Assembly: GCA_028554755.1 (NCBI GenBank)
Contig: JAPTOF010000039.1
Coordinates: 207,716-271,715, forward strand
Direction of reading: 5' to 3'
DNA length: 64,000 nt
Source: Cordia subcordata
Taxonomy: Eukaryota; Streptophyta; Magnoliopsida; Boraginales; Cordiaceae
Under the pieces are notes generated by a model. That model was not told the origin of the DNA. It worked only from the letters and a program-made list of their open reading frames with translations, and did not search any database. Positions 43,092 to 52,614 of this stretch are shown in pieces. A program made the position numbers and the translations under genes. Positions within the stretch are counted from its first letter, which is position 1; every line of letters starts with the position of its first letter.

Positions 43092-45183
43092 ATGGGAAAA
43101 AAGAAAAGATCAAGTGCATTAAAGGCTAGGAAGAGTGCAAGACTTGCATCAAAATACAACCATGGCAACTATACATGGAACTCAAAAAGGCTTGTGACAC
43201 CATAAATGATTCCATATCTTGCTCGGGTGCATTTACTTCTTCTCCCTAAAGTGTTCAAAAGCTTGAGAAGAATTTAGATGAAGCAAAAGGGAACTCGTTC
43301 AAAGCTTGATAAGGAAAATTTCTTCTTTTACTAGTTGCTATAGTTCCTTCCGCTCTGATCTTCATATTTCTCAGGGTAACTATATGGCATTTGACCCTGA
43401 ACGTAGAGATCTTTGAGTTTCTAACTCCTCTCTTAGTATTCAAGGTCATTGCAATGGTGATCCAAATATGGAGCATTTTTCTAGCTCGGCTATGGCTAAC
43501 CAATATGGCTAGTGCAAAAAACTCAAAGAATGCAGCATCTACTCCTATTCTTAATGGTGCTTGTCGGAATCCTCATGAGATGGAGAATAATATGGCAGCA
43601 ATATATCATGAAGTTCCATCTTCGATTGAGGGTGAAAAAGCTCCAAATTCTGGCCATGGTGGTTCATTGTTCAATGCCGATGGACCAATGGATAATGTGC
43701 TAGCGACCAGCATGCATTTGACTGAGCAAGTACAATGTGCAGGCCCTTTTTCTAACCAGCAGCGTACTTTTGCTGCCAAATCAACCAAAGGATGACAACT
43801 CATACTATTGGGAATAGTCTTGGCAGCCCAATTTCAAATTTGCAAGCACGTGCACAAGTTTTTTCCCCCCAAAATCAATTAGATGCAATTGGAATGGGGC
43901 CAACATCATTGGACGTTCATTTCCATCCCCTCCAAACTAGGTCAGCAAGCTCTCTTACCAAATCAGCAAGGCAAAATGACATGGCTGCCACATCAATTAA
44001 TGATGCCACATCATCTCTCCATCCAATTCAGCCTTGCTCTTTACAGAATGCTAACCAAAATGGCACGTCTCTCCTCAATTCGGCTGGAAGGTTTCCACTT
44101 GCTGAATTGTTGCCCAAACCTCTTAGCTCCTCAAACAAAATTATTTCACACCTACATGGGTCCTTGGGAGCAAGGGAACAAACTCAAACTCAATCTCATG
44201 ATGCTTTGAATTCAACAATTCAGCCACAAGAATTTCAGAATGCTTGGAACATGGACAAAGATTGGAAGCTCTCTTACTTAGGTAATCTTGAAAATTCTCG
44301 TAAGCTTGAATTTCATGCTCCTTTAAAGATGATGGTTTCATTGGTGCTACTCCCTAATGATGTTTTTGAGGAAGGAGATGAATATTGGAAAAATTGTTTA
44401 ATTGGCCAATTTGTGAGTAATCCTCCCCCTTTTTTCCTCATACGCAAAATGGTTGATACACATTAGAAATCTTTTGGGAAAGTTGACATCAAATTAGCGG
44501 AGAATGGGCTTTTTGTTTTTAAATTTGATAGCATTGAAGATTGTGAACGTGTCATGGAGCAGCTTTGGCATGTTAATCATAGACCCTTATTGCTTAGGAA
44601 ATGGGATGCAAGTGCTCAACTCCAAAATTTTAGTTGAAAAAGTTCCTCTTTGGGTTAAGCTTCGGAATGTCCCTTGTTCCCTTATTACTAGAAGAGGTTT
44701 AAGCTACATTGGGAGTACTCTTGGGGTTCTATTACAAATGGATAAATTAACGGAAGCACGTACATTTGTGGGTTTTGCATGAATTTGCATTGAAATGGAT
44801 CTTTCCATAAACTTCCTAGATCACACTTTTGTGAAACTTAGAAATGGTGATTGGGCAAAAATTGATGTGGAATATACATGGAAACCCCCCGTATGCTCAA
44901 ATTGCAAGATAGTTGGTCATTCTCTTTCTTCTTATCCTAATTCACCTATTGCAAATGCTCAAAGTCAAGTGCCAAGAGTAGAAAAGAATGAAAAGAATGA
45001 AAATATTTGGAAGAATACAAAACCAAAGAAGGCTTGGAGAAAAGTAAATGTTGATCCTACACCATTTACAAATGTGGTTCTTGAACCTAAATCTAGCAAA
45101 GGATTTGCAGCTTCAACTCCAATGAGCCCTATGGATAGAAATCGATTTTCAATCCTTGACGAGGACGGAAGTAAACCTAATGC
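43092..45183 (+). pseudogene. HL-6 ORF1 (DUF4283 + CCHC), degenerate
   Basis: MGKKKRSSALKARKSARLASK at 43092, with small deletions and a stop by 43205. KSARQNDMAATSINDATSS (43960) begins the part shared with HL-2. Then QNAWNMDKDWKLSYLGNLENSRKLEF, GQFVSNPPPFFLIRKMVDTH and TAG at 44464. KSFGKVDIKLAENGLFVFKF, VPLWVKLRNVPCSLITRRGLSY and ARTFVGFA follow, with a TGA at 44780. Then NFLDHTFVKLRNGDWAKIDVEY and a knuckle with the last Cys changed (CSNCKIVGHSLSSY, 44895). Ends at GSKPN before A8. Confidence 0.84.
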
Positions 45184-45191
45184 AAAAAAAA

Positions 45192-45210
45192 GCTTTCTAG
45201 CTGATAATCT
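45192..45210. repeat. TSD of HL-6, right copy
   Basis: gctttctagctgataatct. LINE-J ORF1 N-terminus resumes on the minus strand. Confidence 0.8.
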
Positions 45211-45303
45211 TGCACTAGCACGAAGGGGAGAGTGAGCTCCTTTCTTCTTTTTAGCCATGAAAATCGAAAAAGATATGGCTTAGGGACGGGTGTGGAAGAG
45301 TGT

Positions 45304-45414
45304 TTAGGCTAAAAGTTTGGGGTTTTGATGAATGAAGATTGTTTGGTGGTGGCATGTGGTGGTAGGGTGGCGGCCAGTTGCAAGAAGGTTAGAGAGAAGG
45401 AAGAGAATTTTCAT
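45304..45414 (-). CDS. uORF in the LINE-J 5' UTR (36 codons)
   Basis: MKILFLLSNLLATGR...TIFIH continues to QNPKLLA then TAA. The internal TIFIH marks where the uORFs of LINE-E, -G and -H stop; here the stop is lost and the frame runs 7 codons further. Confidence 0.4.
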   Translation of the reverse strand: MKILFLLSNLLATGRHPTTTCHHQTIFIHQNPKLLA

Positions 45415-45903
45415 GCTAGAGAGAGAAGTTGTAGACGGTATTGGAGAAGATTCTTGGTGGAGGTGATTTGGCCATTGCCAATTACCATCGTTGTAAATAT
45501 AGGCCATTTTAGCATTGTATGGGGGTAAAGGAATGATTGAGCTCCAATGATGCACAAGAATACCCTCGGGATGCCACTTGTCATGCCAAAAAGAGGTGTG
45601 TACTCCACTTCCAACAATGTGATGGATATGTTGTCTAGCAAGGTCCCGAATGGAAAAAAGATTTTTCAAAACCCAACTGGCATCTTTTGGACAAGGGAGT
45701 GTCCAAATAGTGTCATCTTTGATGTAGCTTTCTTGAATCCATTTACTCCAAAGTGAGTCCCATATTGAGTACATTCTCCAAAAGCTTTTCAATAGGAATG
45801 TTGTGTTGATTTCATTAAGCTTCCTAACTCCAACTCCTCCCTTAGGCCCTATATCCCTCCAAAGGAAAGCTTTAAATTTAGCTTCAATGGCTGCCATAAT
45901 TCC

Positions 45904-45919
45904 TTTGGGGAGGAGAATT
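45904..45919. repeat. TSD of HL-7, left copy
   Basis: tttggggaggagaatt; one mismatch to 54003-54018, 8.1 kb away. Confidence 0.88.
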
Positions 45920-46640
45920 TTTTTTTTTGCGGATTAAGTTTTTGATTAATGGAAAATATGGAACAAACCATTGAAACCCCTCAAGCCTTGGATACAGCAA
46001 TTTAAATCAAATCAAGGCTTGAGGGGCAAGAAAAAACAAAGAAAGGGAAGTCCCCCAAAGCATACAAAAGTAATCAGTGAAACAAACAAGACCATAAAAG
46101 AAAGTACAATGAGAACAAACCATGTGCAATCAAATATAGCTGGAGCTAGTTCCCATCCCCTTTCCTTGCTCAACATTCCATTGTTCTTCATTCAAATGAA
46201 CTTCATTAGGATTCTCGGGTATTTGGACATCCAAATCAGCAACATCAAGATCATCTCCTTTAGTCACTTTGTTTCCAATCTCATTCTTGTTTAAATTGTC
46301 CTCATCAACTCGAGCCTCATGTGAAGCATCTTCATTACCATTTTCATATGCATTTAGGGCAGCAAAACTATTTCCCTTCATGGTGCTCGAAAAAGCATTT
46401 GTCTCATTTGCAACTTTAGGCTTGAAGACGACACTTGGCATTCGGAGGGTAATCTTGGTTTATCTTGGCAAAACATTTTCTCCACCCTCCACTTTTTGCA
46501 AAGGTTAGTGATATCTACACTCAAAATAGATGGAATTGGCCTCCTTACCTCTCCCAATTCAATTTTCCTAGCTTCCATCGTGATGAAGGAAAATCTGATT
46601 CTTTTTGTTGGATTTTATCCCCAAATAGAGTTTCTCTTTA

Positions 46641-46657
46641 AGCATACATGGGAGTTT
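46641..46657. repeat. TSD of LINE-N, left copy
   Basis: agcatacatgggagttt; one mismatch to 52598-52614. Lies at ORF2 codons KHTWEF. Confidence 0.92.
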
Positions 46658-46735
46658 TTTATGGGCAAGTAAGATGGGATATATTCCAATAATCAAAAAA
46701 TTACATGAACAAAGGATGTGGAGAGGTACAAGAAC

Positions 46736-49700
46736 CTATACAACAACATCATCTAATCTCCACAATTTACATAAAGTTTTGTTCAAAGAAGAAGACTGGA
46801 ATTTTCTACCATTTGTAAGTTTAACTCCAACATCATTAAAGATAGTATCAAATATAAATTCCTCGGTTCTAGCTTGGTTTTTGAAGATACGTTGATTCCT
46901 TTCAATCCAAATGTAGTAAATGGCTGCCCCAAGGAGATGCTTGAAAATTGTGGCCTTCAAATGCTTTTCAAGAGCAAAAGGTGTGGAGTACTGATAATAT
47001 CATGCCAACAAATCAGATTTTCTGAACGAGTGAGTTGCAAGCCCTTTCTCCAAATCCTCCTGGTGAAACAACATTCAAAGAAAAGATGCTCCCTAGTTTC
47101 ACAACCCATGTAACAAAAAATACATGTTGGGTTAATATGGAGTCCCCAATGCAAGATTCTGAATTTTGTGCTAAGGCGATCACGGAAAGCAAGCCAAACA
47201 ATGAAGCTATGTTTAGGATTATGCCTCTTGTGCTAGATGTAATGATAACCTTCAAAATGAGTGCCCTTCCTTCTAATACAATCCCAAGTGTGGAAGAAAG
47301 AGAAGCTTCCACTAGGAGAAAGGTTCCATAAAATTTTATCCGTGGCTCGTTCAATAGGTTCAAAATCTGGAACATCAACTTGGGAGAGGTGAATTGGCCA
47401 ATTCCAAACACCATTTGTGAAAAAATCACTAACCTTTGAATGAAGTAGGGGATATGGAATTGTGTTAGTCCAATGCTCAAGAAGAAGGCCGTCCTTGTGC
47501 CAATTGTCAATCCAAAAGAAGGTGCTTGCTCCATTGCCAATCTTGTGTTGGATATATCTTTTTGCCAAAACACGGCAGCCAAGAAGAGTTTTGAAAACCC
47601 AACTAACATCCTTGGGAATATGTAACATCCAAATTGAAGAGTCTTTGATATAGTTGGCATGAACCCATTGACTCCAAAGTGAATCTTTAATAGCATAACT
47701 CCTCCAAAAAATTTTCAGCATGTATGTAAGATTAACCTCTTCAATGCTCCGAATACCAAGTCCACCCTCTTGAAAAGGAGACAAACTTCCTTCCACGCCA
47801 CCTTTGGACCAGTTCCTCTCCACAAAAAAGCTTTAAATTTTGACTCAATGGCTGCCACAACACCTTTTGGTAAGAGAAAAGCATTTGCCCAATAAGCACA
47901 AATTTGGAGGAGGACGGATTTGATGAGCACTAGTCTTCCGCAAAAGAAAGCCAATTATTACTCCATGAATCAAGCTTAGAGTTGATTTTTTCCAAGAGTG
48001 GACAGCAATCATTCTTCCTAAGCTTTCATGAAACAAGTGGAATGCCCAAGTAACGGATTGAAGCTCACCCTCTTGAAACCCAATTCTATTCATAATTGCT
48101 CTTTTCTCTTCATTTGAGGTCCCTCCAAGGAAGAACACACTCTTTGCATTATTTACAACCAGCCCTGAATAAGTTGAGAAAGTCTTCAATGTGCTCATGA
48201 TACAATCAATTGAATACATCTCCTCTACAAAAGATAAAAAGATCATCCGCAAAACAAAGATGATTAAGCTTGATGCTCCCACACTTTGGGTGGAAGTGAA
48301 ACCTCGGATTAGAAGCCAAGTTGTTTAGCATGCATGTAAGCACCTCCATACAAAGAACAAAAATGTAAGGGGAGATGGGATCTCCTTGCCGAATGCCATT
48401 TGCACCAAAGAAATATCCTTCCAATCCTCCATTTAGGCAATGCAAAAACTAGGAGTTTTAATGCACTCCATAATCCAGCCCACAAACTTTGGGAAAGCCA
48501 AAAGCAAAAAGGGTGCATTCAATGAATCTCCAATTTAAGGAATCAAAAGCTTTCATGATGTCGACTTTAAAAGCACATCTTGAAGTGATATGTCTCCTTT
48601 GATAACCTCTCAAAATGTCATGTGCCATAAGAATATTTTCATGGATGAGTCTACCCTTCATGAAGGCTGATTGATTCCATGAGATAATGTGTGATAAGCA
48701 AGCTTTTAACCTATTTGCAATGATCTTAGAAATGCATTTGTAGATAGTATTACAGCAAGAAATAGGCCTATAATCCTTGACCATGGAAGGATTTGAGGTT
48801 TTGGGCACAAGAGCAATGATAGTGGCATTTACCTCTTTAAGTAGCTTGCTAGAGTCAAAGAAAGATTTGATTGCATTTAGGACATCATTACCCACAATCT
48901 CCCAAGCAGCCTAGTAGAAATGAGATGTATATCCATCCGGACCCTGGCTTTTGTTTGGGTTGAGTGAAAAAAGTGCCTCCTTGATTTCTTCATTTGTGAT
49001 AGGTGCAATGGTGGTGGCAGCAACATCTTGATCAATTTGCTTGTCAAAGATATTTCTCAAAAGATCCACATTGATGGTTGTGGAAGAATCAGCACCAAGA
49101 AGCTTTTTGAAATAGCCAATGAATTCATCCTTAACTTCAGCTTCTTCAATAAGAATATGACCCTCCTCATTCTTGATGGCATGGATAGTATTTTTGAGCC
49201 TCCTACCTTTAACAACATTATGGAAAAACTTTGTGTTTGCGTCTCCATCCTTGATCCAATTAAGTCTCGATTTTTGAAAGAGGATGGATTTATGTTTTGC
49301 TTCAAGTTCCTCCAATGTGCTCAAAATGCGTTTTCCTTATCAATGAGAGAAAATCTCGCTCACCATTAAGGAGAAAAGTTGCACACTATCCAGCTCTTCC
49401 TTAAGCTTTTGATGGCAAAAGGTATGGCAGCAAAGTGCTCCTTATCAAAGGATTTGAGAGCTATTTTTAAAGCTTTTTGCTTTTGATAAAGGATGTACAT
49501 TGGTGTACCAAAGACCCGTGTACACCAATTTTCTTCAACAAGTTTGAGGAAATCCAAATGAGAGGTCCAAACATTATAAAATTTGAAAGGCTTTGGTGAG
49601 GATTTCCAAGACTTACATGTTTCCATGATAAGGGAGCAATGATCAGAGAGTCCGGGGCTAGCAATCAAAAGAAAAGAGTGTTGGTAATTGTGTAGCCAAG

Positions 49701-50312
49701 TTCCATTGATAAGAGCTCTATCCAGCTTGCTAGCCAAGTAGTTTTGATTATGGCTTTTATTTGACCAAGTAAAACGTGGACCATGAGCATTTGCTTCTTG
49801 TAACTTTGCATTAGCAACAAAGTTCTTGAACGCACCAGCACTCTTTGGGATAGATAAAGTGTTTGATTTTTCTCCACAATGTAAGACCTCATTGAAATCC
49901 CCCATGAGACATAGGTCATGTTCATCACACCAAGTACACCAATACTCAAGCTTCCTCCAAAGTTCATATCTTTTGAAGCTTCATTGTGACCATAGATGAA
50001 GGCAACAAGGAAGGATTTATGAACATGATCATCAAAATTAAAGAGCAAAGCTTGGTCACATGAGTCAATCCAAGTTGCTTTAATCCCTTTCTTCCAAAAA
50101 AGCCAAATCCGCCCCTTGATAATATCATCCATGTAGTTTGAAAAACCAAATTTTTCAAAATGAGCACTAATGAGATTGATATTTTCAGCACTAACCACCT
50201 TGTTCTCCAAAAGGCAAAGAATATCCAAGTGGTATTTATTGATCAGCAACTTTGCTTCCTTTTGCTTATTGGGGGAGTTAAATCCCCTAATATTCCATGA
50301 GCAAAAATTCAT
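46736..50312 (-). pseudogene. LINE-N ORF2 (EN-RT-zf-RVT)
   Basis: About 1192 codons. MNFCSWNIRGFNSPNKQKEAKLLINKYHLDILCLLENKVV. A frameshift near 49950, GDFNEVLHCGEKS (49900), SDHCSLIM (altered), a frameshift near 49405 and the linker open from 49324. A TAG near 48911, then DYRPISCCNTIYKCISKII, NQSAFMKGRLI, KVDIMKAFDSLNW, a frameshift near 48490, IRQGDPISPYIF, CFADDLFIF (FADD complement 48242-48253 intact), a frameshift near 48235, FLWRGTGPKVAWKE, zf-RVT CIFCYMGCETREHLFF (47120). Ends LWRLDDVVV. Confidence 0.9.
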
Positions 50313-52416
50313 TGAGGGGGTATAGGAGGAGCACTAGGCTTAAAATCATGGTTGCTATTTGCATTTGACAAACCATCTTTTCCCAATTCATCAACACAAT
50401 AATTCTGAACAAGGTGATTTTGATTCCCAATTTCGGCTTCTCCCACATGGCCGAGGACTTCAAAAATATTTGGGTGCTTCATTTTCGAGCTTGAGCGGTC
50501 AAGAGGAACCCTAGCAAAAGAATGATTAGAAGAAGATTCCTTAGCTTTTGGAGAGGGTCCATCTTCTTGAGAGATCTTAAGAGGAGCTTTTTTGCTCACG
50601 GGTTGCCATTCATAGTGAGTTTTTGATGGTTGTTTTGGAGGTTGCTTTTGAGATTGTGCTTTAGGTTTTAAGGGCAATGATCCTCCACATGGCCAACAAC
50701 TTTACATTGAGAACATTTTGTTGGCTTCCATGCATATTCCACCATGACTTTTGCCTTTGATCCGTTCATAAGCTTTGGGAAGACAACATCCTAAGACTTT
50801 CCTCCAAGTCAACTTCAATGCAAACTCTTGCAAACTCCAAATTTCTTCTTGAATCAGTGAGAGCATCCATTTGGATTGGTTTTCCAATGAAGGAGGCAAT
50901 ATACCCGAGTCCTCTTTTTGAGTAGAGGCTCATTGGAACATCCCAAAGTTTAACCCATAAAGGCACTCTTTTGCAAGAAAGGTTAACAAATTCAAGGTTA
51001 GGTTCCCATTTCCTTAACAAAAGAGGCCTATGATTAACATGCCAAAGTTGTAGAAGAATTTTTTGGCAAAACTCTTCTCTTTCAAATCTGAAAATGTAGA
51101 GACCCTTTCCTTTTGTATAAATATCAACCTTGCCAAATTTCTTCCAAACAAGTTCCACCATGTTTTTGATGAGAAAGAAGGGTGGGGGGGCACCTAAGAA
51201 TTGTCCAACAAGGCAATGATTCCAGAATTTATTCCCCTCTTCATAAATATCCTCCGGGGGGTCGGCCACTTCTCTATTTCCATTAACCAAATTGAAAACA
51301 TGCTCTTCATCAAATTTAAGATTAGTATTGAGATGTTCAGCAAACACACCACCCCAATCAGAAGAAGGGTTATTTGCACTAGGCTCAAATCTTGGTCTAA
51401 GTGGTTTTTTCCAAGCATTATAGTGGCTGGATGTATGAACTTGATTATGCCTAGCAATAAAAGACAGGTTTTTCCTTCATCATAGATCTTCCTTTCTTCA
51501 TCATTTGAATTTGGAAAGTTGAAATTACCTTATGCATGGTCAGCGCCTCTTGAAGGTGGTTTTGCTCTTTGCTCTTCCAAATATGTGGAGCTTTGTTTTT
51601 CAGCGTTTGAAAGCTTTGTAGTCATGGCTTGTGTGGCGCCCACTTCAGCAAAAATAAGTTGCTGATTTGGCATATTTTGACCAGTATTTTGACTTTTAAG
51701 TGGAGGGAAATCAGCTTGCAAATCACGTGGGGCAGCATTTGGGATGGTGGGATCTGATTGCAATGTGTCACATCCATGTTGTGCTGTCAAAAAGAGCTTT
51801 GTTTGACCTGAAAAGTCACTAACAAGATTAGGGGGGAGGTGTTTTAACCCGTGGATAATAGCATCATTCAGTGTTTGTCCATCGGGTAAAACCCTATTTT
51901 CAACTTTTCTCCCATCTTCGGCTGAAGCATTTTCAAGCAAAAGAGCTGAAGTTTCTTGCTGCCCATGGAAGTTACTTTGCTGACCATATGCAATCGGGCT
52001 ACTAGGGCTAGAACAAGAGGAGCTTTGACATGGTGAGTGAAAGAGAAGTTTTGAGGGCGCCATTTCAGATTGCTTTGTGCATGGACCAACATCCATATTA
52101 TCCTTTGGAGATGGAGGAGATCGTGCTTTTGAATGATTTGCAAGACTTTTACTAAGTCAGCCTTTGCTTTGTTTTGTTTATCAACATGCTCTTTAAAAGA
52201 TGAACCAGCTTCAAGGGCTTCATAGACTTCTTTGAAAACCAAACTTGAGGTTGATTGAGCATCTCCACTAGCAAGAGGTGAAGAGGCCGAGTCAACCTCA
52301 TTTTGAGAAGAAGATGAACTAGCTTGTGCTTTAGAGATGGACTCCTTAGCTTGCTTTTTTGCATGTAGCCTAGCACTAGAATGTGTAGGTGAAGAGACTT
52401 TCTTCTTCTTACCCAT
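50309..52416 (-). pseudogene. LINE-N ORF1 (DUF4283 + CCHC)
   Basis: About 702 codons. MGKKKKVSSPTHSSARLHAKKQAKESISKAQ, SASSPLASGDAQSTSSLVFKEVYEALEAGSS, a frameshift near 52145, DVGPCTKQSEMAPSKLLFHSP, another near 51530. SDWGGVFAEHLNTNLKFDEEHVFNLV leads into DUF4283 (VGQFLGAPPPFFLIKNMVELVWKKFGKVDIYTKGKG, LWHVNHRPLLLRKW, PLWVKLWDVPMSLYSKRGLGY). The frame shifts near 50795, the knuckle region (CSQCKVVGHVEDHC-like) lies at 50680-50715, and a lysine-rich tail follows. The stop 50311-50309 overlaps the ORF2 ATG. Confidence 0.88.
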
Positions 52417-52457
52417 GATTTGAAAAGATGGAGGAGAGAAAGGAAGAGTGTTTAGGT

Positions 52458-52568
52458 TTAAAGATGGAGAATATTGAAGGTGGAAACAATGGAGGATGGG
52501 CTGTTTTGGTGGTGGCAGCAAGAGAAGGTGTTGGACGAAAACTTAGAGAGAAGGAAGAGAGAAATCAT
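52458..52568 (-). CDS. uORF in the LINE-N 5' UTR (36 codons)
   Basis: MISLFLLSKFSSNTF...SIVSTFNILHL then TAA. Longest of the complete uORFs with the conserved ending; the additions relative to LINE-I keep the frame. Confidence 0.45.
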   Translation of the reverse strand: MISLFLLSKFSSNTFSCCHHQNSPSSIVSTFNILHL

Positions 52569-52597
52569 GGTAGAGAGAGAAAAATGATATTTTTATT

Positions 52598-52614
52598 AGC
52601 ATACATTGGAGTTT
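52598..52614. repeat. TSD of LINE-N, right copy
   Basis: agcatacattggagttt; LINE-M ORF2 resumes here. Confidence 0.92.

Larger units (their letters stand above)
42967..45191 (+). mobile_element. HL-6, half-LINE with an internal poly(A) end
   Basis: A 2225-bp plus-strand insertion in the ORF1 of antisense LINE-J. It has 18 nt unique sequence, pyrimidine start TTTCTCTCTCTAGA (42985), a 14-codon uORF and ORF1. The right end is an A8 run (45184-45191) inside the ORF1 C-terminus, followed by the TSD, so the usual 3' UTR is lacking. The cause may be premature polyadenylation or internal priming. It is related to HL-2. Confidence 0.82.
41777..45258 (-). pseudogene. LINE-J ORF1, split by HL-6 and internally deleted
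   Basis: MAKKKKGAHSPLRASARLSARK at 45258-45193, interrupted by HL-6, then PAKEDYSSPKQAHSVLEEVDSTSS from about 42950. At about 42745 KVKAEL joins to VDPPEDLYDDGDKLW, removing the middle of ORF1. DUF4283 follows: VGQFIGAPPPYFLIKNMVDFAWRRFGNVDI, LWHVNHRPLLLRKC, PLWVKLWNVPMSLWSKRGLNY, then the knuckle CSHCKMVGHMVDKC near 42185. The end lies at 41777. A frameshift falls near 42260. Confidence 0.83.
40585..45431 (-). mobile_element. LINE-J, internally deleted LINE with HL-6 inside
   Basis: Two blocks, 40585-42966 and 45211-45431, are rejoined by recognising HL-6 and its TSD. It has the 3' tail CTCACTTATCCCGC-poly(A), the 3' UTR, the end of ORF2, endonuclease, ORF1, and the true 5' end (pyrimidine start, complement of 45412-45427, and uORF). 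Most of RT and zf-RVT, and part of ORF1, are deleted. The left flank is LINE-G and the right flank is LINE-L. No TSD found. Confidence 0.82.
46658..52597 (-). mobile_element. LINE-N, full-length two-ORF LINE
   Basis: A 5940-bp insertion with a 17-bp TSD (one mismatch), innermost of the L / HL-7 / M / N nest. It is uninterrupted. 16 nt unique sequence, pyrimidine start (complement of 52566-52581), uORF, ORF1 52416-50309, ORF2 50312-46736, 78-nt 3' UTR, tail CTTACTTGCCC-AT-poly(A). Best single reference copy in the window for the two-ORF class. Confidence 0.95.
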
